From positions 38,192 through 102,191 of the forward strand of contig NZ_JBLZFX010000009.1 of assembly GCF_050753345.1 (NCBI RefSeq): DNA of 64,000 nucleotides, written 5' to 3'. The notes under the pieces are model-generated. The model was not told the DNA's origin and made no database searches. It saw only the letters and a program-made list of their open reading frames with translations. The stretch comes from Alkalinema pantanalense (GTDB lineage: Bacteria > Cyanobacteriota > Cyanobacteriia > Leptolyngbyales > Leptolyngbyaceae). A program made the position numbers and the translations under genes. This document shows, piece by piece, positions 53,452 through 61,820 of the stretch (position 1 is the first letter of the stretch; each line of letters starts with the position of its first letter).

Positions 53452-53576
53452 TTCTATAAAACCCTAGTTCTAACGGTAGGGCTGTCGAATTTTTTCCTGT
53501 TGAGGGCAATCTAGTAGTAGCTATCGACTAGAAAGTCAAGCCTTACAAGTTCTTTCACTGACGTGGGACTGCCCCT

Positions 53577-54728
53577 ATGTTTAAAGTTGTTGTCGCACAC
53601 AGTAATGATCCAGATTCTCCCAGCGCCATTCAGGAAGTGATTGACCAGTGTCTTGGGGATTTAGACGGGGTTCAGCCCCAGGCAGGACTTTTGCTGGCGG
53701 CCCTTGACTTTGACCATGCCCTCCTCCTCGCTCGTTTGCAGGAAACCTTTCCCGATTTGCAACTAATTGGGGGGACAACCGATGGCGAAATGTCTTCTGT
53801 GCTGGGATTTGAGGAGGATTCCATCACCCTCATGCTGTTTTGTTCCGATACAGTGAACATTCGAGCGGGGGTCGGGGTAAATGTGTCCCAGAATGTACAG
53901 GCCGCGTCCCGTGCTGCGGTGGAGCAAGCATGCGCGGGGAATCCGGGAGATCCAAAACTGTGTATTACCATTCCCGATGGTATGACGGTGAGTGGTGTGG
54001 CAGCGATTTCGGGGCTCAAGCAAGCCCTAGGCCCAGAGGTGGCGATCGTAGGGGGAACGGCTGGCGATCAGTGGAATTTTAGTCAGACCTATCAGTTCTT
54101 TGGTGATCAGGTACTCAGTGATGCGATCGTGGTATTGCTGTTCTCCGGCGATCTCAAGTTTTCCCATGGGGTGGCTAGTGGTTGGTACCCGATGAGCCGC
54201 AAGGCGGTGGTGACGAAGGCGGAGGGGGCATTGGTCTATGAAATTGATCATCGGCCTGCCGTTGAGTTTTATGACCATTATTTAAACGGCTTAACCGTAT
54301 CTGGGGAATACCCGCTGGCGGTGTTTGACCAAGTGAGTGATGAGTTTTATCTGCGGGCTTCCAATGCCTGGGATCGGGAGCAAGGCACGATTTTGTTTAT
54401 GGGGGATGTGCCTGAGGGAGCCACGGTACAAATTACCCACACCACCTGTGACGACATTATTGCTGCCACAAAAACCTCGATCGAAAAAGCCCGAAGTTAC
54501 TATCCCGGTGAGCAACCTGCGGCTATTTTTCTCTTTTCCTGTGCAGCAAGACGACGGTTATTGGGAACACGAACCTGCGAAGAATATGAGTTAGGGCAAC
54601 AATCGATCGGCTCGGCAACACCCACGATCGGCTTTTATACTTACGGTGAAATCAGTCCCCTCGCACCGGGGGGAGAGGCGTTCTATCACCAAGAAACCTT
54701 AGTAACATTGCTACTGGGTGTGGAGTAA
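53577..54728 (+). CDS. FIST-domain sensory protein
   Basis: A 383-residue soluble protein with FIST N and FIST C domains. FIST proteins are thought to bind small ligands, probably amino acids, for signalling. Blocks: GLLLAALDFDHALLLARLQE, LIGGTTDGEMSSVLGFEEDS, GPEVAIVGGTAGDQWNF, SGWYPMSRKAVVTKAEGALV, AAIFLFSCAARRRLLG and TIGFYTYGEISPLAPGG. No membrane segment is seen. The histidine kinase gene starts 6 bases after the stop codon, so this is a FIST sensor and kinase pair. Confidence 0.88.
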   Translation: MFKVVVAHSNDPDSPSAIQEVIDQCLGDLDGVQPQAGLLLAALDFDHALLLARLQETFPDLQLIGGTTDGEMSSVLGFEEDSITLMLFCSDTVNIRAGVGVNVSQNVQAASRAAVEQACAGNPGDPKLCITIPDGMTVSGVAAISGLKQALGPEVAIVGGTAGDQWNFSQTYQFFGDQVLSDAIVVLLFSGDLKFSHGVASGWYPMSRKAVVTKAEGALVYEIDHRPAVEFYDHYLNGLTVSGEYPLAVFDQVSDEFYLRASNAWDREQGTILFMGDVPEGATVQITHTTCDDIIAATKTSIEKARSYYPGEQPAAIFLFSCAARRRLLGTRTCEEYELGQQSIGSATPTIGFYTYGEISPLAPGGEAFYHQETLVTLLLGVE

Positions 54729-54734
54729 TTAGTA

Positions 54735-55916
54735 GTGACTGATTGTGAGGCAACTCAACGAATTCAAGAATTGGAGAAAGCAAACCGCATTCTTCAAAAA
54801 AAACTCGATCGGGCTCAGCAAAGCCGCTTGCAGGTGGAGGAAAGTCGGCGTCGGGCTGAAGCTGTTCTAAGTACGACGATCAAGGAACTGCGAGAATCCC
54901 AAAATATGTTGGAAGAACGCAGCCAAGCCCTTGAACAGGCCATCCATGATCTGCAAGGCATGCAAACTCGAATGCTGATGACTGAAAAGATGTCAGCATT
55001 AGGGGTGTTGGTGGCTGGCGTTGCCCATGAAATTAATAATCCAGTGGGGTTTATCTACGGCAATCTGGACTATGCCAACCAATATGCGCAGGATTTGTTG
55101 CATCTAGTGGATCTCTATCAAAAGAACGATCCTGATCCGAAACCTGAAATCCAAGATTTTATTGAATCGATCGATCTGGAATTCATGAAGTCTGATATGC
55201 CCAATGTGATGAATTCCATGAAAATGGGGGCAGAGCGGATTAAAGAAATTGTCCTGTCGCTGCGGACGTTTTCGCGGATGGATGAATCGGAAGTGAAGGC
55301 GGTTGATCTCCATGATGGCTTAGACAGCACGCTGACGATTTTGGAACATCGTCTGAAGCCTCAGCCCCATCGTCCCAGAATTCAGGTGATTCGGCAGTAT
55401 GGCGACATCCCAGAAATCGAATGCTATGCAGGGCAGCTCAATCAGGTGTTTATGAACATCATGAGCAATGCGATCGATGCGCTGGAAGAGTATTTTGTGG
55501 AGATCAAAAACGGGCCAACCCATTGCCCCTCTCCCCCCCTTGTCTTGACGATTAAGACAAAATTGCTGGATGAAGATCAGCAGGTACAAATTTGTTTTCA
55601 AGATAATGGCCCTGGTATTGCGCCGGAAGTGATTCAGCAGTTGTTTGATCCCTTTTTCACCACGAAGCCAGTGGGGAAAGGAACGGGACTGGGATTATCG
55701 ATCAGTTATCAGATTGTGACTGAAAAACATAATGGTCGATTGGAATGTATTTCTGAGCTAGGTCAGGGAACCGAATTTATAATTTCTATTCCCTCACGGC
55801 AATCTTTGATCCAAGAACCTGCTTTCAGTACACAGACTGCTGAGAGTACGGAGACTGCTGAACTGATTAGCTCAGCAGTGGCTGGTAAAGTTGAACTTGA
55901 GCAGATATCCCTTTAA
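54735..55916 (+). CDS. Sensor histidine kinase partnered with the FIST protein
   Basis: A 393-residue cytoplasmic kinase. A long coiled coil (residues ~8-80) leads to the dimerisation domain with phospho-acceptor His98 in AGVAHEINNPVGFIYGN, then the ATPase domain: N-box NQVFMNIMSNAIDALEEY, G1 FQDNGPGIAPEVIQ, F-box FDPFFTTKPVGKGTG and G2 GLGLSISYQIV. It has no own sensor domain or membrane helix, so the FIST protein, encoded just upstream, is the likely input. The gene starts with GTG, 6 bases after the FIST stop. No response regulator is encoded next to it, so the target is unknown. Confidence 0.88.
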   Translation: MTDCEATQRIQELEKANRILQKKLDRAQQSRLQVEESRRRAEAVLSTTIKELRESQNMLEERSQALEQAIHDLQGMQTRMLMTEKMSALGVLVAGVAHEINNPVGFIYGNLDYANQYAQDLLHLVDLYQKNDPDPKPEIQDFIESIDLEFMKSDMPNVMNSMKMGAERIKEIVLSLRTFSRMDESEVKAVDLHDGLDSTLTILEHRLKPQPHRPRIQVIRQYGDIPEIECYAGQLNQVFMNIMSNAIDALEEYFVEIKNGPTHCPSPPLVLTIKTKLLDEDQQVQICFQDNGPGIAPEVIQQLFDPFFTTKPVGKGTGLGLSISYQIVTEKHNGRLECISELGQGTEFIISIPSRQSLIQEPAFSTQTAESTETAELISSAVAGKVELEQISL

Positions 55917-55956
55917 TTCAGAATCTTGCGCTGACTGTCCCTGTGGCCATACTGGC

Positions 55957-56898
55957 CTAGTCGGGTAATTGGGCCAATCGTTCTGTTAATAATTGATAAA
56001 ATCCGTCACTGTCGATCGTCGCTACTACATTCACATTAGCTGCTTTGCCCGAAACGCCATACCAATCAACGATCGTTCTGCCTAAGCTCTCTTCACTCTT
56101 GGTTTCAATTTCGACAAAACAGGGCCGAGCAGTAAACAAATCAGGACGCAGCAGGTAGGCAATGACACAGGGGTCGTGCAGGGGGGCTCCGGCAAAGCCG
56201 TATTGTCCTATGTCGTGGCTGCTGTACTGGGTCAATAAGGTAGCTACGGTGGAGCCGATCGGATCGCCCAGGGCGCGAATTTTACTGACCCGTTCGGGAT
56301 TGGCAATCGCTTGGTGGGTGACATCCAGGCTGATGAGGGTCAGGTTCAATCCTGCGGTCAAGACTACGGCGGCGGCGTGGGGATCGGTGTAGATGTTAAA
56401 TTCCGCTGACGGGGTGACGTTGCCGTGGGTAATGGCTCCCCCCATCATCACTACTTCCCGAATCTGTGAGGTAATCTTGGGTTCCTGAATCAGCGCGATC
56501 GCTAAATTGGTCAAAGGCCCCAGGGTGGCGATCTTCAGGGGTTCCGGGGCGGCTAGCAGGGTCTTGATCAGAAAATCTACCCCGTGCTGTGCTTGCAAGG
56601 GTAACTGCGGTTCTGGCAGCGTAATTTGCCCTAGGCCCGTGGCTCCGTGGACATATTCCGCCGTTTCCAGGGTCGATCGCAACAGCGCCCGAGGACAGCC
56701 CGCAAAAATGGGAATGTGACTTACGTTTGCTAATTCGCAAATTTTCCGCGCGTTGGTTTGGGTGTGGTGTAGGGGAACATTGCCAGCGACGGTGGTAATT
56801 CCCAGGATTTGCAATTCCGGCGAGGCGAATGCTAGCAGAAGTGCGATCGCGTCATCGACGCCTGGATCACAATCAATGATCAACGGTTGTGGCACCAT
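55957..56898 (-). CDS. Nucleoside hydrolase (inosine/uridine-preferring)
   Basis: Ca2+-dependent N-ribohydrolase that splits nucleosides into base and ribose; 313 residues. The Asp-rich metal motif is IIDCDPGVDDAIALLLAFAS, followed by ITTVAGNVPLHHTQTNARKI, LGPLTNLAIAL, EVVMMGGAITHGNVTP, AEFNIYTDPHAAAVVL and the C-terminal HDPCVIAYLLRPDLF. The substrate range cannot be read from sequence. It is divergent from pyrR, with about 80 bp between them, which suits two nucleotide-salvage genes sharing a promoter region. Confidence 0.9.
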   Translation of the reverse strand: MVPQPLIIDCDPGVDDAIALLLAFASPELQILGITTVAGNVPLHHTQTNARKICELANVSHIPIFAGCPRALLRSTLETAEYVHGATGLGQITLPEPQLPLQAQHGVDFLIKTLLAAPEPLKIATLGPLTNLAIALIQEPKITSQIREVVMMGGAITHGNVTPSAEFNIYTDPHAAAVVLTAGLNLTLISLDVTHQAIANPERVSKIRALGDPIGSTVATLLTQYSSHDIGQYGFAGAPLHDPCVIAYLLRPDLFTARPCFVEIETKSEESLGRTIVDWYGVSGKAANVNVVATIDSDGFYQLLTERLAQLPD

Positions 56899-56979
56899 AG
56901 AGAATTAAGCCCTACCCTTTGCATACGTGACTTTCCATCGTCTATTTTGAACTGTCTATTTTGAACTGGCACCCAACCC

Positions 56980-57516
56980 ATGACCGTTGACGCGATCGAA
57001 ATTCTTTCTGCCCAAGAAGTGCGGCGAACCCTGACTCGTCTGGCTTCACAGATTGTTGAGAAATCCGGTGATTTGTCCAATTTAGTGCTTTTGGGAATTT
57101 GGACCCGGGGTGTCCCCCTAGCGAAGGATTTGGCCGAGCAAATTGCGGTTTTGGAGCAGGTGGAGGTGCCGTTGGGATCATTGGATATTACGTTCTATCG
57201 GGATGATCTCGATCGTATTGGTGTGCGGACGCCGGAAAAAACGGAAATTCCCTTTGACCTAACGGGCAAAACCGTGGTGCTGGTGGATGATGTGATTTTC
57301 AAAGGGCGGACGATTCGTGCGGCGTTGGATGCCATTAACGACTATGGCCGTCCCAGTATTATTCGGCTGGCGGTGATGATCGATCGGGGCCATCGGGAAG
57401 TGCCGATTCAACCAGATTTTGTTGGCAAAGTTTTACCCACTTCAAAAGAAGAAGTTGTCAAGGTCTATCTTCAAGAGATTGATGGACGCGAAGGCGTTGA
57501 GTTACTGAAAGTTTAA
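56980..57516 (+). CDS. pyrR: PyrR bifunctional regulator/uracil phosphoribosyltransferase
   Basis: Type I phosphoribosyltransferase fold, 178 residues. The PRPP-binding motif is VVLVDDVIFKGRTIRAALDA, preceded by LLGIWTRGVPLAKDLAEQI and GSLDITFYRDDLDRIG; the end AVMIDRGHREVPIQPDFVGK is typical. PyrR binds pyr mRNA in Bacillus; in cyanobacteria it may act mainly as uracil phosphoribosyltransferase, since no pyr operon attenuator is seen here. Standard length. Divergent from the nucleoside hydrolase. Confidence 0.92.
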   Translation: MTVDAIEILSAQEVRRTLTRLASQIVEKSGDLSNLVLLGIWTRGVPLAKDLAEQIAVLEQVEVPLGSLDITFYRDDLDRIGVRTPEKTEIPFDLTGKTVVLVDDVIFKGRTIRAALDAINDYGRPSIIRLAVMIDRGHREVPIQPDFVGKVLPTSKEEVVKVYLQEIDGREGVELLKV

Positions 57517-57678
57517 ATGCAAGAAGTGGATCTAGCGCTGGCATAGATGAACTCTTGTTTGTCTTTTCGTGATATTTCGTGACTACTAGGATAATTATTA
57601 GAAATTTGCTTCCACTTTTATTATCGCTAGCATTCACGAGTAGATTATTAAATATGTTGTTTTAGCCCATGAAAATTC

Positions 57679-58743
57679 ATGTCTTCCCAAGAAACGCAAA
57701 ATCGTAAAGCCGATCACCTTCGTGTATGTCTTGAAGAGGATGTGCAATGCCGGGAAACCACTAGCGGGTTAGAAAACTATCGCTTTACCCATGCTTGCCT
57801 GCCGGAATTGAACTATGACGAGATCGACCTGTCTACTCAATTTCTAGGTAAGCAGTTGAATGCGCCCATTCTGATTTCCTCCATGACGGGTGGAACGGAA
57901 CTGGCGAAACTCATTAACTATCGCTTGGCGACGATCGCCCAGGAATATCGCTTGGCTATGGGGGTCGGTTCCCAACGGGTGGCGATCGAAAAACCGGAGG
58001 TAGCCGATAGTTTTCAAATCCGCAAACTGGCACCGGATGCGCTCCTGCTGGCCAATATCGGAGCCGTGCAACTAAATTATCACTATGGTTTAGAGCAATG
58101 CCGCAAGGCGATCGACCTGTTGGAAGCGGATGCCTTAATTCTGCACCTGAATCCCCTGCAAGAGGCGGTGCAAACGCGGGGCGATCGTAATTTTGCGGGA
58201 CTGTTGGAAAAAATTGCGCTGCTGTGTGACCAATTACCCGTTCCTGTAATTGCGAAGGAAGTGGGCAATGGCATTTCTGCGACCATGGCAAAACAACTGA
58301 TCCAAGCAGGGGTTGGCGCGATCGATGTGGCCGGGGCTGGGGGAACCTCCTGGGCCAAGGTGGAAGCGGGACGGGCTGAGGATGCAAAACAACGGCGCTT
58401 GGGAGCCACCTTTGCGGATTGGGGACTACCGACGGCGGATTGTGTGGTGCAGGTGCGCGGGGTGGACGCAGAGATTCCCTTGATTGCCTCTGGCGGATTA
58501 CGCACCGGATTAGATGTCGCGAAAACGATCGCCCTTGGGGCTGATCTGGGCGGCTTGGCCTTGCCCTTTTTACAAGCGGCCAATGATTCAGAAGCGGCTC
58601 TCCATGAATTAGTTGATATTTTATTTGCAGAAATTGCAACCACGCTATTCTGTACCGGAAGTGCTAGCCTGCAAGACCTACGGCGATCGAACCTACTGTG
58701 CCGGATTGCTTATACCAAATCAACTGGTGATTGCAACACATAA
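57679..58743 (+). CDS. fni: Isopentenyl-diphosphate delta-isomerase, type 2
   Basis: FMN-dependent type 2 isomerase that interconverts IPP and DMAPP, giving precursors for carotenoids, phytol and quinones. A TIM barrel of 354 residues: RKADHLRVCLEEDVQCRETT, PILISSMTGGTELAKLINYR, MGVGSQRVAIEKPEVADSF, LHLNPLQEAVQTRGDRNF, VIAKEVGNGISATMAKQLIQ and AIDVAGAGGTSWAKVEAGRA. GGLRTGLDVAKTIALGADLG matches the FMN phosphate site. A ribosome site is not strong, but the ATG fits relatives. chlP elsewhere in the window uses the same precursor pool. A palindromic repeat element follows the stop codon at once. Confidence 0.93.
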   Translation: MSSQETQNRKADHLRVCLEEDVQCRETTSGLENYRFTHACLPELNYDEIDLSTQFLGKQLNAPILISSMTGGTELAKLINYRLATIAQEYRLAMGVGSQRVAIEKPEVADSFQIRKLAPDALLLANIGAVQLNYHYGLEQCRKAIDLLEADALILHLNPLQEAVQTRGDRNFAGLLEKIALLCDQLPVPVIAKEVGNGISATMAKQLIQAGVGAIDVAGAGGTSWAKVEAGRAEDAKQRRLGATFADWGLPTADCVVQVRGVDAEIPLIASGGLRTGLDVAKTIALGADLGGLALPFLQAANDSEAALHELVDILFAEIATTLFCTGSASLQDLRRSNLLCRIAYTKSTGDCNT

Positions 58744-58744
58744 C

Positions 58745-58828
58745 GATCCCCCTAAATCCCCCTTAAAAAGGGGGACTTTGAAAGAATTTGACTGAATTCC
58801 CCCCTTTTTAAGGGGGGTAGGGGGGATC
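58745..58828. repeat. 84-bp palindromic repeat element downstream of fni
   Basis: GATCCCCCTAAATCCC at the left and GGGGGGTAGGGGGGATC at the right are near-complementary, with inner C-rich and G-rich arms around a central ACTTTGAAAGAATTTGAC. It is a typical cyanobacterial repeat of the CCCCCTTAAAAAGGGGG type and may be a MITE. A related, disrupted copy lies downstream of sir. It also acts as a strong hairpin after fni. Confidence 0.75.
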
Positions 58829-59252
58829 GGATCTGTAGCATTAATGAATCAATTTGGTATTAAATCTGCCTTTTTTCCTTTCAGAGTCTGTCGCCCTAGA
58901 ATCTGGCTCTGGAACCAGACTGCTAGAAAAATGGTGGGTCGATCGGGATTAGCTTGATTACGATCGACTTCTTGTCAATTGCCCCTCGCAGATTTCTTTG
59001 GAAGATTCACCATTGAAGATTTGCTGCTGAATGTACAAAGAATGCTGTTGGGGGGTGATAATGATCGGGGTAATTTTGCAAAAAGCTCAGGCTCCGCGAT
59101 CGCAATCCATTAGCTTGTTAGCTTGCCTGCAAACTCTAAGGGAATTCCAAAAGATTCTGTAATTTATGGCGATCAGTGGATCCGTAATGGTAAGATCGGA
59201 TTCATCATAATTCCGATAGACTTACCGGGGATGTCCCCCTTGCATCACAGCC
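58829..59252. other. Intergenic region upstream of sulfite reductase
   Basis: 424 bp without a gene. No reading frame with a ribosome site is present. AATTTATGGCGATCAGTGG and similar AT-rich parts near 59150-59250 are presumed sir promoter region. No CysR/NtcB-type site can be named. Confidence 0.4.
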
Positions 59253-61556
59253 ATGGTCATGACACCTGATACACCAGCCCTTGAGAAAAAACCTTCTAAG
59301 GTAGAAGGCATCAAGGAAAGAAGTAACTTCCTGCGGGAGCCCCTCGCCAGCGAGTTACAGAATGATCTCAATTATTTTTCTGAGGATGCGATTCAACTCC
59401 TCAAATTCCATGGTTCCTATCAGCAAGATAACCGCGAGAACCGCGTTAAAGGTCAGGAAAAAGACTATCAAATGATGCTGCGGACGCGCAGTCCCGGAGG
59501 CTTCATCCCACCGCAGTTATATCTCACCCTCGATCGCCTCTCTGACGAGTACGGCAACCATACCCTGCGAGCCACCACCCGACAAGGATTCCAACTCCAC
59601 GGGGTGCTGAAAAAGAATTTAAAGGCTACGATCGCGTCGATCGCCCACAGTATGGGATCTACCCTGGCGGCCTGCGGAGATGTTAACCGTAATGTGATGG
59701 CTCCGCCTGCACCCTTCCGCAACCGTCCTGAATACGAATTAGCGCGGGAATATGCCAATCGGATTGCGGACTTGCTGACGCCCCAAACCGGAGCCTATTA
59801 CGAAATTTGGCTGGATGGGGAAAAAGTGGTCTCCGGCGAAGAGCATCCTGACGTGATTGCTGCGCGGCAGACTCACCAGAATGGATCGACCTTCCCCGAT
59901 TCCGTGGAGCCGATCTATGGCACCCACTACATGCCCCGGAAATTCAAGATTTGCGTGACGGTGCCGGGGGATAATTCCGTTGATTTGTTCTCCCAAGACC
60001 TGTCGCTGGTGGTGATTTGCAATAACGCTGGTCAGCTACAGGGCTTTAATATCTACGCAGGCGGCGGTTTGGGTCGTACCCACGGCAAGGAAGAAACCTT
60101 TGCCCGGATTGCTGATCCGATCGGTTATGTAGAAGCGGCAGATGTGTACGAAGCGATCAAGGCGATCGTGGCAACTCAACGGGATTATGGCGATCGTACC
60201 GATCGTCGCCATGCTCGGTTGAAATACCTGATCCATGAATGGGGCGTTGATACCTTTAAAGCCAAGGTGGAAGAGTATTTCGGGAAAGCCTTGCAGCCGT
60301 TGGCCAAACTTCCCGCTTGGCAGTATGAAGATTTCCTGGGTTGGCATGAACAGGGAGATGGTAAGTGGTTTGTTGGGATTTCGATCGAAAACGGTCGGGT
60401 CAAAGATGAGGGGGAATTGCGCCTCAAGTCTGCGCTGAAAACCTTGGTTTCCACCTATCAGCTACCGATGCTGCTAACTCCTAGCCAAAACGCCATCCTG
60501 TACGATATTCGTCCGGAAGATAGGGCGGAGATCGGGCAAATCTTGGCGGATCACGGTATCAAACGGGAAGACGAAATCGATACGCTGGTGCGCTATTCCA
60601 TGGCCTGCCCTGCGCTGCCGCTGTGTGGTTTGGCCAATACTGAAGCCGAGCGAATTTTGCCGGACATTCTGACGCGCATTCGGGCAGTACTCACCAAAGT
60701 TGGGCTGCCAGAAGAGTATTTCATCACCCGCATTACGGGTTGCCCCAACGGCTGTGCCCGTCCCTACTTGGCGGAACTGGGCTTGGTGGGCAACGGGCCA
60801 AACCAGTATCAACTGTGGCTAGGGGCTGCGCCAAACCAAACCCGTTTGTCCCAGGTATATGTCGAGAAAATGCATCTCGATGACTTGGAAAAGACGCTGG
60901 AACCAGCCTTTGCTTTGTTCAAAAAGCGTCGGAAAAAGACAGAAAGTTTTGGGGATTTCTGCGATCGGGTTGGCTTTGATGCCATTCGCCAATTTGCAGT
61001 AACCTATGCAGCGCGGCGGGAAGGTAAAGCATTGGATCACCGGAAACGGGTAACGGTGCGGGATGAGGTCTATCTGCGGTTGCAGGATGCAGCGGCAGCC
61101 AAGGGCGTTTCCATGACGGAACTCGCTACGGAAATCATTGATCAATACCTCAGCCAACATCCCATTGCTGAAGTGGCTGCCGTCGAGGCGGATTATTCTG
61201 AGTCTGTGACGGATTCAGATGATATTCAGGCTGTGAATGCTCAGGCTGATGATGATTTAGCAAATGCAGAGTTGGTAGAGACTACAACGGTTTCTGAGCC
61301 CGCGATCGCAGCTTCGATCGAATCCGCTGAAGAATCTGAGGTTGAACCCGCGACCGAACCCGCGATCGAACTCGCGATCGAACCAGTTGCTGAACAAGCT
61401 ACAGAAGCTTTGGAGACTGCATCTGTGGAGTCTGTAACAGAAGCCGCAGAAACGGTAGAAGCTACAGAAACGCCTGTGGAGACGACGACTGTATCATCCT
61501 TCAGTTCTGCGTCGTTCCCTTCATCGGGTTCTAGCTGGGAAGGGCGCGGGTTTTAA
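59253..61556 (+). CDS. sir: Ferredoxin-sulfite reductase with extra C-terminal region
   Basis: Assimilatory sulfite reductase that takes six electrons from ferredoxin to make sulfide; sirohaem and [4Fe-4S] enzyme. The core (residues ~1-595) shows HTLRATTRQGFQLHGVLKKN, NRNVMAPPAPFRNRPEY and the cluster ligands SMACPALPLCG and TGCPNGCARPYLAELGLVGN, with Cys near 452, 458, 497 and 501. The core ends near SFGDFCDRVGFDAI. Beyond it lie a segment that resembles a ribbon-helix-helix domain (RVTVRDEVYLRLQDAAAAKG, VSMTELATEIIDQYL; ~607-642) and an acidic Glu/Ala/Thr/Val-rich tail of ~120 residues. Total is 767; Sir is usually about 630-640. Whether the tail binds DNA is unknown. Confidence 0.9.
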   Translation: MVMTPDTPALEKKPSKVEGIKERSNFLREPLASELQNDLNYFSEDAIQLLKFHGSYQQDNRENRVKGQEKDYQMMLRTRSPGGFIPPQLYLTLDRLSDEYGNHTLRATTRQGFQLHGVLKKNLKATIASIAHSMGSTLAACGDVNRNVMAPPAPFRNRPEYELAREYANRIADLLTPQTGAYYEIWLDGEKVVSGEEHPDVIAARQTHQNGSTFPDSVEPIYGTHYMPRKFKICVTVPGDNSVDLFSQDLSLVVICNNAGQLQGFNIYAGGGLGRTHGKEETFARIADPIGYVEAADVYEAIKAIVATQRDYGDRTDRRHARLKYLIHEWGVDTFKAKVEEYFGKALQPLAKLPAWQYEDFLGWHEQGDGKWFVGISIENGRVKDEGELRLKSALKTLVSTYQLPMLLTPSQNAILYDIRPEDRAEIGQILADHGIKREDEIDTLVRYSMACPALPLCGLANTEAERILPDILTRIRAVLTKVGLPEEYFITRITGCPNGCARPYLAELGLVGNGPNQYQLWLGAAPNQTRLSQVYVEKMHLDDLEKTLEPAFALFKKRRKKTESFGDFCDRVGFDAIRQFAVTYAARREGKALDHRKRVTVRDEVYLRLQDAAAAKGVSMTELATEIIDQYLSQHPIAEVAAVEADYSESVTDSDDIQAVNAQADDDLANAELVETTTVSEPAIAASIESAEESEVEPATEPAIELAIEPVAEQATEALETASVESVTEAAETVEATETPVETTTVSSFSSASFPSSGSSWEGRGF

Positions 61557-61588
61557 GCTTAAGCTCAATCAATTTGTGATTGCAATTC

Positions 61589-61660
61589 CTAAATTCCCCT
61601 AACTCCTACGGAGAGGCTGCGCCAACAAAAGGGGGACTTTCAAGAAGTTCAATTGAATCA
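61589..61660. repeat. Disrupted copy of the fni-downstream repeat element
   Basis: ATTCCCCTAAC, then TCCTACGGAGAGGCTGCGCC (a common cyanobacterial repeat motif) and AAAAGGGGGACTTTCAAGAA. The last part matches the 58745-58828 element (AAAAGGGGGACTTTGAAAGA). The inner motif looks like an insert in the older element. With the intact copy, it brackets the sir gene. Confidence 0.6.
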
Positions 61661-61666
61661 AGAGGC

Positions 61667-61693
61667 AAGGGCGGAATTCATCTGCCCTTTTTT
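61667..61693 (+). terminator. Rho-independent terminator of sir
   Basis: AAGGGC (61667-61672), an 11-base loop, GCCCTT (61684-61689), followed by TTTTTATTTTT. It lies about 110 bases after the sir stop codon. Confidence 0.8.
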
Positions 61694-61820
61694 TATTTTT
61701 GCTTGTTGGTTCTGAGTTGCGTTCTGGTGGAAACCACAGTTCAGCAAATCTTTAGCTTTTTCTCACGTGCATCTAGCCAAAATCCTCGATGCTAAAACTA
61801 TCCAATTCTGGAATCAGTCA

